Assembly (NCBI GenBank): GCA_018005585.1
Contig: JAGMZX010000005.1
Location: 1-56,331, forward strand
Length of the DNA: 56,331 bases
From: Candidatus Hydrogenedentota bacterium
GTDB taxonomy: Bacteria; Hydrogenedentota; Hydrogenedentia; Hydrogenedentales; JAGMZX01
Reading direction: 5' to 3'
Shown: positions 34,549 through 43,951 of the stretch, in pieces
How positions within the stretch are numbered: the stretch's first letter is position 1
Layout of the letters: each line of letters opens with the position of its first letter
The notes under the pieces: model-generated
Database searches by the model: none
Seen by the model: the letters and a program-made list of their open reading frames with translations, nothing else
Told to the model about the DNA's origin: nothing
Made by a program: the position numbers and the translations under genes

Positions 34549-36153
34549 GTGTTTGCGTTCCTGCGCCGTCATAAGATCCTGACTGCTTTGCTCCTGATTG
34601 TGTTGCTGTGCGGTGGTTGTCTCTTCGCCCGTACCCGGGGACCGCACCACGGCTATACGCTGGATTTCCTCGAACCGGCGCCGGGAACCGGGCCGCAGCC
34701 GGGCCGTCTCGACGTGGGGGTCGCGAAACGGGAAATCACCGTAAACATGGATAATTACGACCCGTGGGTCGACGTAAACGAGAACGGCAAGTACGACCCG
34801 GATGCCGACACGTACACGGACCGCAACGGCAACGGCAGGTTCGACGGCATCTGGATCGCCGGATTCGGCACGAACCGACCGGCCAAGGCGGTCAACGACC
34901 CGCAGTGGGCGCGCGCACTCGCTCTCCGCAACAACGGCGTCACTGTCGTGCTCGTATCGGTGGACGCGATCGGCCTCTTCCACAACGACGTGATCGACAT
35001 ACGCGAACTCGTGGACCCGGGCCTCAACATCGACCATATCGTCGTTTCCTCGACGCATTGCCATGAAGTGCCGGACACGATGAAAATCTGGAGCTTCTGG
35101 AAGCGCGTCAAGGGGCTGGACATCCCCCTCTTCGGCTTTGACCACCGCTACATCGACAACCTGAAGCGGCAGGCCGCCGCAGCCGTCGAAGAGGCGGTCC
35201 GCGGCCTGCAGCCGTGCGACATGTATTGCGCCACGCTGGCCCTGCCCGAGCAAGGGTTCATCGAGGACACGCGCAAGCCGCATGTCATCGACACGAACGC
35301 CTATCTCTGGCGTTTTACCAAGCCCGGAACGGAAGAGACCATCGCCACGTTCGTCAACTGGGGCAACCACCCGGAAACGCTCGGCGGGCGGAACTGCATC
35401 GTGTCCTCCGATTTCTGTCACTATCTGCGCGAGGGCGTCGAAAACGGCGTCCCCGAGCCGAACGGCGTCGAGGGGCTCGGCGGCACCTGCGTTTATATGC
35501 AAGGCATGATTGGCGGGCTGATGACCCAGCTGCACATCGAGGTGCCGCACCGCGACGGCGTCCGCAAGTTCAAGGAAGACGGCTTCGAGAAGACCGAGGC
35601 GCTCGGGCAAAATGTCGCCATCGAAATCTGCAAAGCCCTGCGCGACCCCGCGCAGGTCTGGAAGAACGAGAGCCCGCTGGTCGCGGTCGCGGCAAAGACG
35701 TTCCTCGCGCCCATGAGCGGCCACTTCAAGTGGGGAATCATGCTCGGCCTCATCCATCGCGGCTACTACGCGGGCGGCCGCGCCAAGACCGAGGCCAATC
35801 TGGTCCGCATCGGCGACGTGCTCGTGCTCACCGTGCCCGGCGAACTCTACTCCGAGATTGTCCAGGGCGGCGTCGAGGCGCTGCCCGGACGCGACTTCGA
35901 GGTCAAGCCGCTCGAGAGCCCGTCGCTGCGTTCGCTCATGGCTGCACGCCAGAACCTGGTCGTCGGCCTCGCGAACGATGAGATCGGGTACATCATCCCG
36001 AAGAGCCAGTGGGACGCCGAAGCGCCGTTCGTCTACAACGGCAAGGACCAGTACGGCGAAGAGAATTCGCCGGGGCCGGACGTCGCGTTTGCCTGGTACA
36101 GTGTCGCAAAGGAACTCTTGAACCGCATGTATCAGGCGCACCCGTTCTCGTGA
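34549..36153 (+). CDS. Neutral/alkaline non-lysosomal ceramidase-like protein, membrane-anchored, with EF-hand-like loops
   Basis: A 534-residue protein with an N-terminal membrane or lipoprotein-type signal (RRHKILTALLLIVLLCGGCL). The body matches the ceramidase N-terminal-like domain: LDVGVAKREITVN, HIVVSSTHCHEVPD with the zinc-binding His pair, and TFVNWGNHPETLGGRN. A novel-looking insert at residues 73-100 contains two calcium-loop motifs, DVNENGKYDPD and DRNGNGRFDG. GTG 34549 is the chosen start because GAGGAGA lies 9 bases upstream, while the ATG at 34544 opens a 12-codon frame that stops. Homologues in these phyla are annotated ceramidases but likely hydrolyse other amides or esters. 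Confidence 0.85.
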   Translation: MFAFLRRHKILTALLLIVLLCGGCLFARTRGPHHGYTLDFLEPAPGTGPQPGRLDVGVAKREITVNMDNYDPWVDVNENGKYDPDADTYTDRNGNGRFDGIWIAGFGTNRPAKAVNDPQWARALALRNNGVTVVLVSVDAIGLFHNDVIDIRELVDPGLNIDHIVVSSTHCHEVPDTMKIWSFWKRVKGLDIPLFGFDHRYIDNLKRQAAAAVEEAVRGLQPCDMYCATLALPEQGFIEDTRKPHVIDTNAYLWRFTKPGTEETIATFVNWGNHPETLGGRNCIVSSDFCHYLREGVENGVPEPNGVEGLGGTCVYMQGMIGGLMTQLHIEVPHRDGVRKFKEDGFEKTEALGQNVAIEICKALRDPAQVWKNESPLVAVAAKTFLAPMSGHFKWGIMLGLIHRGYYAGGRAKTEANLVRIGDVLVLTVPGELYSEIVQGGVEALPGRDFEVKPLESPSLRSLMAARQNLVVGLANDEIGYIIPKSQWDAEAPFVYNGKDQYGEENSPGPDVAFAWYSVAKELLNRMYQAHPFS

Positions 36154-36205
36154 TTGGCCGGAATGCGCGCGGCATATCCCGGGGCGGCAGCAAGGAGAAA
36201 CGAGC

Positions 36206-36964
36206 ATGGCGATGTTTGGTCTTACAGGCAAGACGGCGCTGGTGACGGGCGCAAGCCGCGGCATCGGCGAGGCAATCGCGAAGGCGCTGGCCCGGCAGGG
36301 CGCCTTCCTCGTGCTCTGTTCGCGCAAGCAGGAAGGCGTCGACGCCGTGGCGGAAGCGATCCGGGCCGAAGGCGGCCGGGCGCTCGCCATCGCCTGCCAC
36401 GTGGGCAAGCAGGACCAGGTCGACGCGCTCTTCGCGCGGGTCAAGGCCGAGTGCGGCCGGCTCGACGTGCTCGTCAACAATGCGGCCACGAACCCCTACT
36501 TCGGCCCCCTTATCACGGCCACGGAAGCCGCCTACGACAAGACCTTCGAGGTCAACTGCAAAGGCTACTTTCTCGTGGCGCAGCGCGCCGCGCGGATGAT
36601 GGTCGAGCAGGGCGGCGGCTCGATCATCAACATTGCGTCGATCGAGGGGCTCAGCCCGTCGCCGATGATGGGTGTCTATTCCATGACAAAGGCGGCCGTG
36701 ATCATGCTGACCAAGGCGCTCGCGCGGGAATTGGGCGGCTCGAACGTCCGCTGCAACTGCGTCTGCCCCGGCCTGACCGAGACGTACTTCTCGAAGGTGC
36801 TCATCGACACGCCGGAAATCCACGATCATTACCTGCAGCGCGCGCCGATGGGCCGTCACGCGCAGCCCGAGGAAATCGCCGGCGCGGTTGTCTACCTGGC
36901 CTCCGGCGCCGCCAGCTACACCACCGGCGCCGTCATTACCTGCGACGGCGGCACGGCGGCCTGA
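36206..36964 (+). CDS. Short-chain dehydrogenase/reductase (FabG-like)
   Basis: A 252-residue classical SDR. NAD(P)-binding motif VTGASRGIGEAIAKAL, structural motif VLVNNAATNPYFG, active-site Ser in IINIASIEGLS, and catalytic YXXXK in VYSMTKAAVIMLTKAL are all present; the C-terminus (GAVVYLASGAASYTTGAVIT, then CDGG) is typical. Reduces or oxidises a hydroxyl or keto group, substrate unknown. It follows the ceramidase-like gene by about 50 bases on the same strand with CAAGGAGAAACGAGC upstream of the ATG, so the two may be one transcription unit. The tail is 9 bases from a converging DUF1080 gene. Confidence 0.93.
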   Translation: MAMFGLTGKTALVTGASRGIGEAIAKALARQGAFLVLCSRKQEGVDAVAEAIRAEGGRALAIACHVGKQDQVDALFARVKAECGRLDVLVNNAATNPYFGPLITATEAAYDKTFEVNCKGYFLVAQRAARMMVEQGGGSIINIASIEGLSPSPMMGVYSMTKAAVIMLTKALARELGGSNVRCNCVCPGLTETYFSKVLIDTPEIHDHYLQRAPMGRHAQPEEIAGAVVYLASGAASYTTGAVITCDGGTAA

Positions 36965-36973
36965 CGGCCCCGG

Positions 36974-37678
36974 CTACAGTCTGCGCACGAGGATGTTGCG
37001 GTACCAGACCTCGCCGCCGTGGTCCTGCAGCGCTATCAGCCCCTCGAGCGGCAACTCCGCGAAGGGCGTGTCGAATTTCCCGATCGGCATGGTCATCTGC
37101 GCGAAATCCGTGTCAACGACTCTCCAGCCGTTCATGGTGACGGTCACCTGGCGTCCCTTGACGGTGATGTCGTAGGAATTCCATTCGCCGCGCGGCCGCG
37201 CCATGTTGAACATCGGCGTTACTACATCGTAGACCGAGCCGCTGCCGTTCTTGTTCGGCGCCTGCGTGTGGTCGTCGAGCACCTGCACCTCGAAACCGCG
37301 GTGCACCGGGTCCTCCGGATGCACGCGCAGGAACACGCCGCTGTTCGCGCGCCACGAGACCTTGAACTCGATGTGCAGTTCGAAATCGGAAAAGCGTTCG
37401 CCCGTGTATCCGGCGTAGCGCAGCGTCGTGCCCCAGATGCCCGGAATGTGCAGGACGCCGTCGCGGATCTCGAAGATATCGCGGCCGTCCGTGAGGTTCT
37501 TCCACTGCGGCGCATGGGCCGCGTCCAGCAGGTCGATCCAGCCCTCGCCAAAAGGACGGGGCGTGGGCTCTCCCTGCGGCGCGGGCCCCGCCTTCCAGGA
37601 CAGCGTCAGGAACACCAGCACCGCGGCCGCGGCGACAGCCAGCAAGACACCCACAACCGTGCGCATAGGCCTCCCCAT
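36974..37678 (-). CDS. 3-keto-disaccharide hydrolase-like protein (DUF1080), membrane-anchored
   Basis: A 234-residue protein with a signal anchor (RTVVGVLLAVAAAAVLVFLT) and a concanavalin-like beta-sandwich of the DUF1080 family: FGEGWIDLLDAAHAPQWKN, FSDFELHIEFKVSWRANSGV, FLRVHPEDPVHRGFEVQVLD and the final VWYRNILVRRL. Such proteins bind or cleave oxidised glycans and are very common in Planctomycetes and their relatives, often alongside Gfo/Idh/MocA oxidoreductases. The start may be the ATG at 37666, which has GGGGAGG just upstream, instead of 37678; both keep the signal intact. Confidence 0.88.
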   Translation of the reverse strand: MGRPMRTVVGVLLAVAAAAVLVFLTLSWKAGPAPQGEPTPRPFGEGWIDLLDAAHAPQWKNLTDGRDIFEIRDGVLHIPGIWGTTLRYAGYTGERFSDFELHIEFKVSWRANSGVFLRVHPEDPVHRGFEVQVLDDHTQAPNKNGSGSVYDVVTPMFNMARPRGEWNSYDITVKGRQVTVTMNGWRVVDTDFAQMTMPIGKFDTPFAELPLEGLIALQDHGGEVWYRNILVRRL

Positions 37679-37727
37679 TCTGTGTTCCGTCCGGCCGCTC
37701 CACTTACCGCCGCGGCAAGACGCCGGT

Positions 37728-38837
37728 TCACTCGTTGACTCCGCTCACCTCCGGCAGCTTGTCTTCGTAGACCCGGACGCCGTGCTCTTCCCGGAGTCTC
37801 TCCATCATCGCGGCGGTATACAGCGGCACCAGCAGCGCCGGCTTCGCTTCCTCGAGCGTCATGGGCCGCGCCGGTCGGGAATCGAGCACTTCCAGCACGA
37901 GATACGCGTCCGGCATTTCGGCGCTTGCCACCTGGTCGCCCACGATCCGCTGCTGCGTATACGAAGGCAGATAGACCGGCCCCACCACGGCGCCCGGCGC
38001 CGCGCCGGACGCGTTCTCCCAGAACCCGCGGAATTTTTCGAGCGCGGGGTTGTTCTCGATTTCGCTCTCGACCACGTATTGCTGTCCCCGCGCCGCGAAT
38101 TCCTGGAAAAGCGTTTCAAAAGGCGTCCCCTGGTCGATGCGGCGCCGCACTTCCGCGCTGGCGCTGATCCCCTGAGGCGTGGCCGGGAAACGCATGGCCC
38201 GGAAACGCATCCACTCGAACGTGAGATACTCGGTCTTGTGCAGTTCATACTCGCGGTCGATGGCTTCCTGCCCGACTACGATTTCGCCCGCCTCGTAGGC
38301 CGCACGGCCGCGCATGCCGAGCGCGAGGTTGCCCAGCAGCTTCCGGTACACTTCTTCCGTGTTGTTGTCAATGAGGTCTTTCATATTCTGCAGCCCGCGC
38401 GACGTGATGTTATACGTCTGCATCGCGGGCGTGGCCTGGTCGTCCGGCGGCACTTCCATCGCGTAGATTTCGCGATAGTTGTAGTCCTCGTAACGGCGGA
38501 ACACCTCCTCGCGCGCCTGCGAGCGCAGCAGTTCGCGCGCGGCCTCATCGAGCTGCTTGTCCAATCCCGCCGCGAGCGGACCCTTGATCTCCTCGTCGAT
38601 GTAATTGTTGAGCACGCGCAGCAAGTCGCCCCGGTTCCGGATCTGCGGCCGCTCGTCGTCCGGCATCTCGCGAATGATGCGGAAGAGGTCTCCCCGCGTG
38701 ACCGGCTGGCCATCCAATTCCGCCACGACGATCCGGTCCTTGTCCGCGATCCAGCCGCATCCCGGCGAAAACATCAGCGCGGCGCCGCATCCCGCAAGAG
38801 CCACACACCGCGCAAAACGCCGCGCAAACACCCGCAT
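37728..38837 (-). CDS. SurA/parvulin-like lipoprotein (peptidyl-prolyl isomerase-like chaperone)
   Basis: A 369-residue lipoprotein: signal RRFARCVALAGCGAALMF and lipobox SPGC. The N-terminal domain has the SurA-type pattern of a small strand-turn-helix (IVVAELDGQPVTRGDLFRII), then long helices up to about residue 190, then a parvulin-like region (EVRRRIDQGTPFETLFQEFA, VVGPVYLPS and DAYLVLEVLDSRPARPMTLE). The parvulin part departs from the consensus, so chaperone binding may have outlived the isomerase activity. The start at 38837 follows GAGGAGG at 10 bases. It would work on outer-membrane or surface proteins. Call based on arrangement; no active-site residue is certain. Confidence 0.65.
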   Translation of the reverse strand: MRVFARRFARCVALAGCGAALMFSPGCGWIADKDRIVVAELDGQPVTRGDLFRIIREMPDDERPQIRNRGDLLRVLNNYIDEEIKGPLAAGLDKQLDEAARELLRSQAREEVFRRYEDYNYREIYAMEVPPDDQATPAMQTYNITSRGLQNMKDLIDNNTEEVYRKLLGNLALGMRGRAAYEAGEIVVGQEAIDREYELHKTEYLTFEWMRFRAMRFPATPQGISASAEVRRRIDQGTPFETLFQEFAARGQQYVVESEIENNPALEKFRGFWENASGAAPGAVVGPVYLPSYTQQRIVGDQVASAEMPDAYLVLEVLDSRPARPMTLEEAKPALLVPLYTAAMMERLREEHGVRVYEDKLPEVSGVNE

Positions 38838-38949
38838 CTCTTCCGAACCTCCTCTGCACCGCCCATCGGGCCTTCTTGCGAAGCCATGGTACCACGCCCT
38901 CCGCCCCGAGGCGAACTGGCTCCGCGCGGCCCACATGCGACCCATAAGC

Positions 38950-39570
38950 CTATTTCCGGGCTGCGTCGTCCTTGCGGGCCTCCAGGTATTCCTTCATCGA
39001 CTTGACGATATCGGGCAAGTCCCGGTTGAAAAGGATGTTCTCAATGAATTTGGGGAAGGCCATGCCGCTATCCACGGAGATGGTGTACATCACAATGCAG
39101 CGCCCCTCGCCATGCGGGCGGACTACCCAGCTCCCCACGGTGTCGGCGATACTGTTCTCTTTGGATTTGTCGAGCCGCCACGCAATGACGCCCGCCGCCT
39201 CGTCGTGGTCCTCAATGATGTGGTACACGAAGGTCTTGAAGGCGACGCGAACGGTCTGTTTGAGGCCTACATCGCCTTCGCCGGGCGTGTAACGCTCGAC
39301 GGAAACCAAGTGCGGCTGAAAATTGACGTGCTCTTCGTCATGAACGAGCAGTTGCCAGATATCCTCTTTCGACCGGTTAATGATCGCGACCACGCGCCCG
39401 AATGCGCGTGAAACCCCGTCGTCGTCCTTACCGCCTTTCTTATAGACGACCAGTTCGCCCCGCTCGAGCCGCTCCAGGTTTTCCGGCGTGAGACAACCGT
39501 CCAAGTCTTCCGCCGGTCCCGCAAATACGGCGGACGATACAAGAAGCACCATGGGCAAGAGTCGAATCAT
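38950..39570 (-). CDS. Exported SRPBCC/START-like domain protein
   Basis: A 206-residue protein with signal peptide MIRLLPMVLLVSSAVFAGPA. The remainder fits the START/polyketide-cyclase fold: RAFGRVVAIINRSKEDIWQL, an Asn-containing EHVNFQPHLVSVERY segment, strands KQTVRVAFKTFVYHIIEDHD and VIAWRLDKSKENSIADTVGS, and a long C-terminal helix NRDLPDIVKSMKEYLEARKD. The fold has a hydrophobic cavity for a lipid or small hydrophobic ligand. It precedes the parvulin-like lipoprotein gene on the same strand by 112 bases. The START-like call rests on strand order and the C-terminal helix. Confidence 0.7.
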   Translation of the reverse strand: MIRLLPMVLLVSSAVFAGPAEDLDGCLTPENLERLERGELVVYKKGGKDDDGVSRAFGRVVAIINRSKEDIWQLLVHDEEHVNFQPHLVSVERYTPGEGDVGLKQTVRVAFKTFVYHIIEDHDEAAGVIAWRLDKSKENSIADTVGSWVVRPHGEGRCIVMYTISVDSGMAFPKFIENILFNRDLPDIVKSMKEYLEARKDDAARK

Positions 39571-39848
39571 GCGTTGTGTTTCCAGGGACTTACATTGCAT
39601 CAATTGCCGGACGGTGTTCAACCCGCGCAATTGCGGCCATACGCCGTATTGGCCTCACGAGCGCGCGGCGCGCGCATGTTCGGGCCGAAAGCGCGGATGG
39701 GCTTCAAGCAGGCCGGCCCCGGCGTATCGCGACAGCGATGGAAACAGGTATATTGTGAAACGGAGGGAGTCACGCGCGTTCCCTGTGACCAGTCTGTCCC
39801 GGGGGCGCCCCGCGCTGACGCATCCCAGCCCCGGAGAAGCCGTCACGA

Positions 39849-41384
39849 ATGCCGAACCCCCTTGACAGCCCGGAAATGAAGCGCGGCGCGCAGGAAGACG
39901 CTTGCGCGGAGACCCGCGCGCGAGAGCCGCGCGCCGCGCGCCGGTTCGAGGCCGGCGCGGGACTGCTGCTGCTCGCCGGAATCGCTTTCTTCTGGGCGTT
40001 CGCCGGCCTCGAGGCCTACCGGCCCCTCTTCCAGACCGTCCACGGCAACGACCCGGTCGGCTACTATTCGTGGGTGCACTCGCTGTGCTTCGATGGCGAC
40101 CTCGATTTCGAAAACGAGTACCGGGCCTTGAACAGGGGCCGGCCTCTGGCCGCCATCACATGGGCAAACCCGGACGCCCCGCGCACGCGCACCGGGCGGC
40201 TGCCCAACTACTTCGCCATGGGCCCCGGGCTTCTCTGGGCGCCGTTTCTGGGGGCGGCTCATGTGCTGGCGCGCGACCTGGGCGGCGCGCGGGACGGTTT
40301 CTCGCAGCCGTATCACATGGCCGTCTTCCTTGCGCTCACCTGCTACGGGCTCGCGGGGTTATTGCTCATGTACGCGGCGCTCCGCACGTGGTTCGGGCAA
40401 ATCGTGAGCGCTGTCGCGGCGCTGGGCGCATGGGGCGCTTCGCCCGCGCTCTACTACACGTTCCCGCTCACCGCCAGCGGGCATGCCTGCTCCCTGTTTG
40501 CCGTGTCGCTCTTCCTGCTTGCCTGGGCGCGCCTGCGCGAGCGCGACGGCGCCTGGGCATGGGCCTGCATCGGCCTGACGCTCGGAATCGCCGCGCTCGT
40601 GCGCTGGCAGGATGGCGCTTTCGCCGTGCTGCCCGCGCTGGACCTCTGGGCGCGGCGCGGCACGAAAGGCGCGCGGCAGACCCTCTGGCTGGCGGCGGGC
40701 GCGGCCGCGGGTTTCGCACCGCAGATGATCGGGTGGTTACTCGTCTTCGGAACGCCGCTCATATTGCCGCAGGGCCGCGGCTTCATGCACTGGACCAGCC
40801 CGGATGTGCCTGCTTTCTTCTTCTCCCGGGCGTACGGGCTCCTGACGTGGACGCCGTTCTGCGGCGTCGCGATGGCCGGCCTCTTGTTCGCGCCCAAAGG
40901 ACGCCGCGCCGCATTCGCGGCGATGGGCGCGGCGCTGCTGGTTCAGGTTTACGTGAACGCGTGCCTGTATGAGACCGGCTGGAGCTTCGGCATGCGGCGC
41001 ATGGTCAATTGCACGCCGGTTTTCGCCGCGGGTTTCGCCGCATTGTTGAACCGGTTTCCGGGGCGGCGGCTCAGCCTGTCGCTGGCCATTGTGTTCGCCG
41101 TGGCCTGGAACGCCCTCACCATTCTTCAGTACGCGGGATTCGTAGACGGCGTCTACGTGAACCGCGCGTTCCGCGAAGTGGCCCGACAGCAGGGAGTCGC
41201 GGTGGAAACCTTGAAGGACGGCGCCGTACTGCCGGACGGCACGCGCTTCGATGCGTTCGCCGTGGCTCTGCGGCACTGTTTCCCGCGCGGCGGCGGTCCC
41301 TCGTTGCGCCAGCTGTACTGCGACAAGGGCCTTGTCCTTCACGCGCTCGCCAGCCGCATGCTGTCTCTCCCGCCGCCTGAATGA
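39849..41384 (+). CDS. Multi-pass membrane protein, GT-C/mannosyltransferase-like
   Basis: A 511-residue protein with ten or more membrane segments (AGLLLLAGIAFFWAFAG is the first). The early luminal loop HGNDPVGYYSWVHSLCFDGD has the acidic pair position typical of GT-C glycosyltransferases, where an Asp near the first loop binds metal or substrate. Late luminal part EVARQQGVAVETLKDGAVLP is soluble. It probably uses a lipid-linked sugar to modify an envelope polymer or protein. The family assignment rests on topology and the first loop only; a simple permease is not excluded. Divergent from the START-like gene. Confidence 0.6.
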   Translation: MPNPLDSPEMKRGAQEDACAETRAREPRAARRFEAGAGLLLLAGIAFFWAFAGLEAYRPLFQTVHGNDPVGYYSWVHSLCFDGDLDFENEYRALNRGRPLAAITWANPDAPRTRTGRLPNYFAMGPGLLWAPFLGAAHVLARDLGGARDGFSQPYHMAVFLALTCYGLAGLLLMYAALRTWFGQIVSAVAALGAWGASPALYYTFPLTASGHACSLFAVSLFLLAWARLRERDGAWAWACIGLTLGIAALVRWQDGAFAVLPALDLWARRGTKGARQTLWLAAGAAAGFAPQMIGWLLVFGTPLILPQGRGFMHWTSPDVPAFFFSRAYGLLTWTPFCGVAMAGLLFAPKGRRAAFAAMGAALLVQVYVNACLYETGWSFGMRRMVNCTPVFAAGFAALLNRFPGRRLSLSLAIVFAVAWNALTILQYAGFVDGVYVNRAFREVARQQGVAVETLKDGAVLPDGTRFDAFAVALRHCFPRGGGPSLRQLYCDKGLVLHALASRMLSLPPPE

Positions 41385-41400
41385 ACCCGTCGCGCGGCCT

Positions 41401-41994
41401 TTACGTGCGCGCCGGCGCATCCGGCTTCCGCATGCTCAGGAAATTCCGGATCATCTGCTTGCCGTTTTCGGTCAGAATGCTTTCCGGGTGAAACTGAACG
41501 CCCCAGACGGGATGCTCCCTGTGCGCCACGGCCATGATCTCGCCTTGGTCCTCGGTCTCGGCGGTAATTTCGAGGCAGGCCGGACAGGTCTCGCGCTTGA
41601 TGATGAGCGAATGGTAGCGCGTGGCAATGAACGGCGAGGGCACGCCCTTGAAGAACACGTTGCCGTTATGCCGTATGGAGCTGACCTTGCCGTGCATGAT
41701 GCGGCCCGCGCGCACGACGTCGCCGCCGTACGCCGCGCCGATGCTCTGGTGGCCGAGGCACACGCCGAGCACCGGGAATTCCGCGCCCAATTCCCTGATG
41801 ACCGGGACGGACACCCCGGCCTCGTTCGGCGTGCAGGGGCCGGGCGAAATGACAATGTGGTCCGGATTCAGCGCGCGCACGCCCGCCACGTCGATCTTGT
41901 CGTTGCGAAATACGCGGATGTCTTTTTCTATTTCGCCGAAGTACTGAACGAGGTTGTAGGTAAACGAATCGTAGTTGTCGATGAGCACGATCAT
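41401..41994 (-). CDS. trpG: Anthranilate synthase glutamine amidotransferase subunit
   Basis: A 197-residue class I amidotransferase. It starts [20 protein letters not shown]; the nucleophilic Cys is in [10 protein letters not shown], and the His-Glu pair in [10 protein letters not shown]; the substrate region [20 protein letters not shown] is typical. It supplies ammonia from glutamine to the TrpE subunit and may also serve para-aminobenzoate synthesis, as the TrpG/PabA split cannot be read from sequence. ATG 41994 overlaps the trpE stop in ATGA, so the two subunits are translated together. Confidence 0.95.
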   Translation of the reverse strand: MIVLIDNYDSFTYNLVQYFGEIEKDIRVFRNDKIDVAGVRALNPDHIVISPGPCTPNEAGVSVPVIRELGAEFPVLGVCLGHQSIGAAYGGDVVRAGRIMHGKVSSIRHNGNVFFKGVPSPFIATRYHSLIIKRETCPACLEITAETEDQGEIMAVAHREHPVWGVQFHPESILTENGKQMIRNFLSMRKPDAPART

Positions 41995-43475
41995 GATTCG
42001 AGCCCTTTCTCTGCGAATTCGACGGCCCGAAACAGCGCTTTCGCCTTGTTGACCGTCTCCTCGTATTCGCGGTCCGGGTCGCTGTCGTAGACGATGCCCG
42101 CGCCGGCCTGCAAATGCGCCACGCCGTCCTTGACGACCATCGTCCGGATGAGGATGCACGTATCCATGTCCCCGCCGAAACTGATATAGCCCGCGCCGCC
42201 CGAATAGGGGCCGCGGCGCACGTTCTCGAGTTCGTCAATAATCTCCATGGCCCGGATTTTCGGCGCGCCGCTCACGGTGCCCATCGGGAACGTGGCTTCG
42301 AGCGCGTCGAAGGCCGTGCAGCCGCCTTTCATGCGGCCCGCCACCTCGCTGACGATGTGCATCACGTGCGAATACCGCTCGACGGCCATGAACCGGCTCG
42401 CGACCGGCGCCACGGTGCCCGGTTCGCTTACGCGGCCCACGTCGTTCCGCCCGAGGTCGACCAGCATGATGTGCTCGGCGCGCTCCTTTTCGTCAGCCAT
42501 GAGGTCTTTTTCGAGCACGGCGTCTTCAACGGGCGTGGCGCCGCGCGGGCGCGTCCCCGCGATGGGCCGCACCATGCAGGTCTCGCCTTTCACCTGGGTC
42601 ATGACCTCGGGGCTGGACCCAACCAGAGCCGCCTCGGGAAATTGCAGGAGCAGCATGTACGGCGACGGGTTGATGCACCGCAGCGCGCGATAGAGATTGG
42701 CGGGGCTCGCGCTCACCGGGCGCGCGAACCGCTGCGAAAGCACGACCTGGAAAATATCGCCCGCGCAGATGTATTCCTTTGCCGCACGCACCGCGTCGCA
42801 GAAAGCCTCGCGCGAAAAGTTGGACGCAATCGCCGCGCCTTCACCGGAATGCACGCGCTCGGTGGTCACGGTGAGCGGTCCGCGCAGCCGCGCCTCGAGT
42901 TCGTGAATCTTGCGCACGCCCTCGTTGTAGGCCGCCTCCGCGTCGCCGTCCACATGTACGTTCGACACGATCTGAATCTTGTTCTTCACGTGGTTGAACA
43001 CGAGGAGCGTGTCCGTAATCATGAAATAAAGGTCCGGCAGGCCCAGCGCATCCGGGTTCTTGTCCGGCAGCTTCTCGAAAAACCGCACCTGGTCGTAGCT
43101 CATGTAGCCCACCGCCCCGCCGTGAAACGGCGGCAGGCCGTCCATGGCCACCGGACTGTAACCCGACATGAGCTTCTCAAGTTCGCGCAGCGGATTATCC
43201 GATGCGAACCGCTCCTCGACGCCGCGCCGGATAATCGACACGTCGCGGCCGCGGCTCCGGAAAAGGACCGTCGGGTTCGCACCCAGAAACGAATACTGGC
43301 CGATCTGGTCCGCCTTCTCGACGCTTTCAAGCAGGAAGGAATACTGCTGTCCCCGCGACGCTTTGAGATACGCCGTGACCGGCGTCTCGAGGTCGCCGAG
43401 AATCTCCTGATAAATGGGCACAAGCGCGCCCGGGCGCGCCAATTGTTTGAACGTCTCCAGGTCCGGACGAATCAT
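41991..43475 (-). CDS. trpE: Anthranilate synthase component I
   Basis: A 494-residue enzyme that makes anthranilate from chorismate, first step of Trp biosynthesis. The N-terminal feedback site LLES is intact in [20 protein letters not shown], so inhibition by Trp is expected. The chorismate-binding core is clear: [69 protein letters not shown] and [16 protein letters not shown]. It begins 6 bases after hisI with GGGGAG upstream. Joined to hisI and trpG in one operon, a mix of His and Trp steps that share the PRPP and chorismate economy. Confidence 0.96.
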   Translation of the reverse strand: MIRPDLETFKQLARPGALVPIYQEILGDLETPVTAYLKASRGQQYSFLLESVEKADQIGQYSFLGANPTVLFRSRGRDVSIIRRGVEERFASDNPLRELEKLMSGYSPVAMDGLPPFHGGAVGYMSYDQVRFFEKLPDKNPDALGLPDLYFMITDTLLVFNHVKNKIQIVSNVHVDGDAEAAYNEGVRKIHELEARLRGPLTVTTERVHSGEGAAIASNFSREAFCDAVRAAKEYICAGDIFQVVLSQRFARPVSASPANLYRALRCINPSPYMLLLQFPEAALVGSSPEVMTQVKGETCMVRPIAGTRPRGATPVEDAVLEKDLMADEKERAEHIMLVDLGRNDVGRVSEPGTVAPVASRFMAVERYSHVMHIVSEVAGRMKGGCTAFDALEATFPMGTVSGAPKIRAMEIIDELENVRRGPYSGGAGYISFGGDMDTCILIRTMVVKDGVAHLQAGAGIVYDSDPDREYEETVNKAKALFRAVEFAEKGLES

Positions 43476-43481
43476 GACGTA

Positions 43482-43847
43482 TTACTCCCCGGCGACGCCG
43501 TCCCCGTCGAGGGTGAGCGTCCCGTCGTTTTCCACGCGCCGGTAGAAACAGCTCGTTTCGTTCGTGTGGCACGTCGGACCGATGGGGTCGCACTTCACGA
43601 GGAGCGCGTCGCCGTCGCAATCGATCCGGATTTCCTTTACCTGCAACACGTGGCCGGAAGTCTCGCCCTTGAGCCACAATTTCTGCCGCGAACGCGACCA
43701 GAAACAGGCCTTGCGCTCGCGCAGCGTGATGCCGAGCGATTCCCGGTTCATATAGCCGACCATGAGCACTTGGCCGGATTCAAAATGCTGGATCACGGCG
43801 CAGATAAGGCCTTTGTCATCGAATTTAAGCAGATCATCCAATTTCAC
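43482..43847 (-). CDS. hisI: Phosphoribosyl-AMP cyclohydrolase
   Basis: A 121-residue enzyme for the third step of His synthesis. Motifs: QVLMVGYMNRESLGITLRER, ACFWSRSRQKLWLKGETSGH, and the metal-binding IDCDGDALLVKCDP with PTCHTNETSCFYR, which holds the conserved Cys and Asp ligands. It is the monofunctional form, without the HisE pyrophosphohydrolase domain. I chose GTG 43847 with AAGGAG 8 bases upstream; the GTG at 43856 sits directly on that ribosome site. First gene of hisI-trpE-trpG, preceded by an elaborate leader (43857-44086). Confidence 0.95.
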   Translation of the reverse strand: MKLDDLLKFDDKGLICAVIQHFESGQVLMVGYMNRESLGITLRERKACFWSRSRQKLWLKGETSGHVLQVKEIRIDCDGDALLVKCDPIGPTCHTNETSCFYRRVENDGTLTLDGDGVAGE

Positions 43848-43930
43848 GCAATACACTCCTTTTTCCGATTGCGCCCCACAACACAGACTTCACGGGGGGA
43901 TGGTACCTGGATTCAAAGAAAGGAATCATT

Positions 43931-43947
43931 CGGCGCGGTGCGCGCCG
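43931..43947 (-). promoter_or_regulatory. Hairpin 3:4 of the hisI-trpEG leader, possible attenuator
   Basis: On the minus strand CGGCGCG (43947-43941) pairs with CGCGCCG (43937-43931) across a 3-base loop. A pyrimidine-rich run, TTCCTTTCTTT, follows a few bases later, so this is at best a weak terminator. The 5' arm can instead pair with the 3' arm GCGCCGC of the upstream hairpin (44026-44020). Confidence 0.5.
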
Positions 43948-43951
43948 TCGA

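Noticed and set aside
34504-36489. 661-codon frame antisense to the ceramidase-like gene
   Set aside because: Arg/Asp/Val-rich shadow with no motif; the plus-strand gene is well supported.
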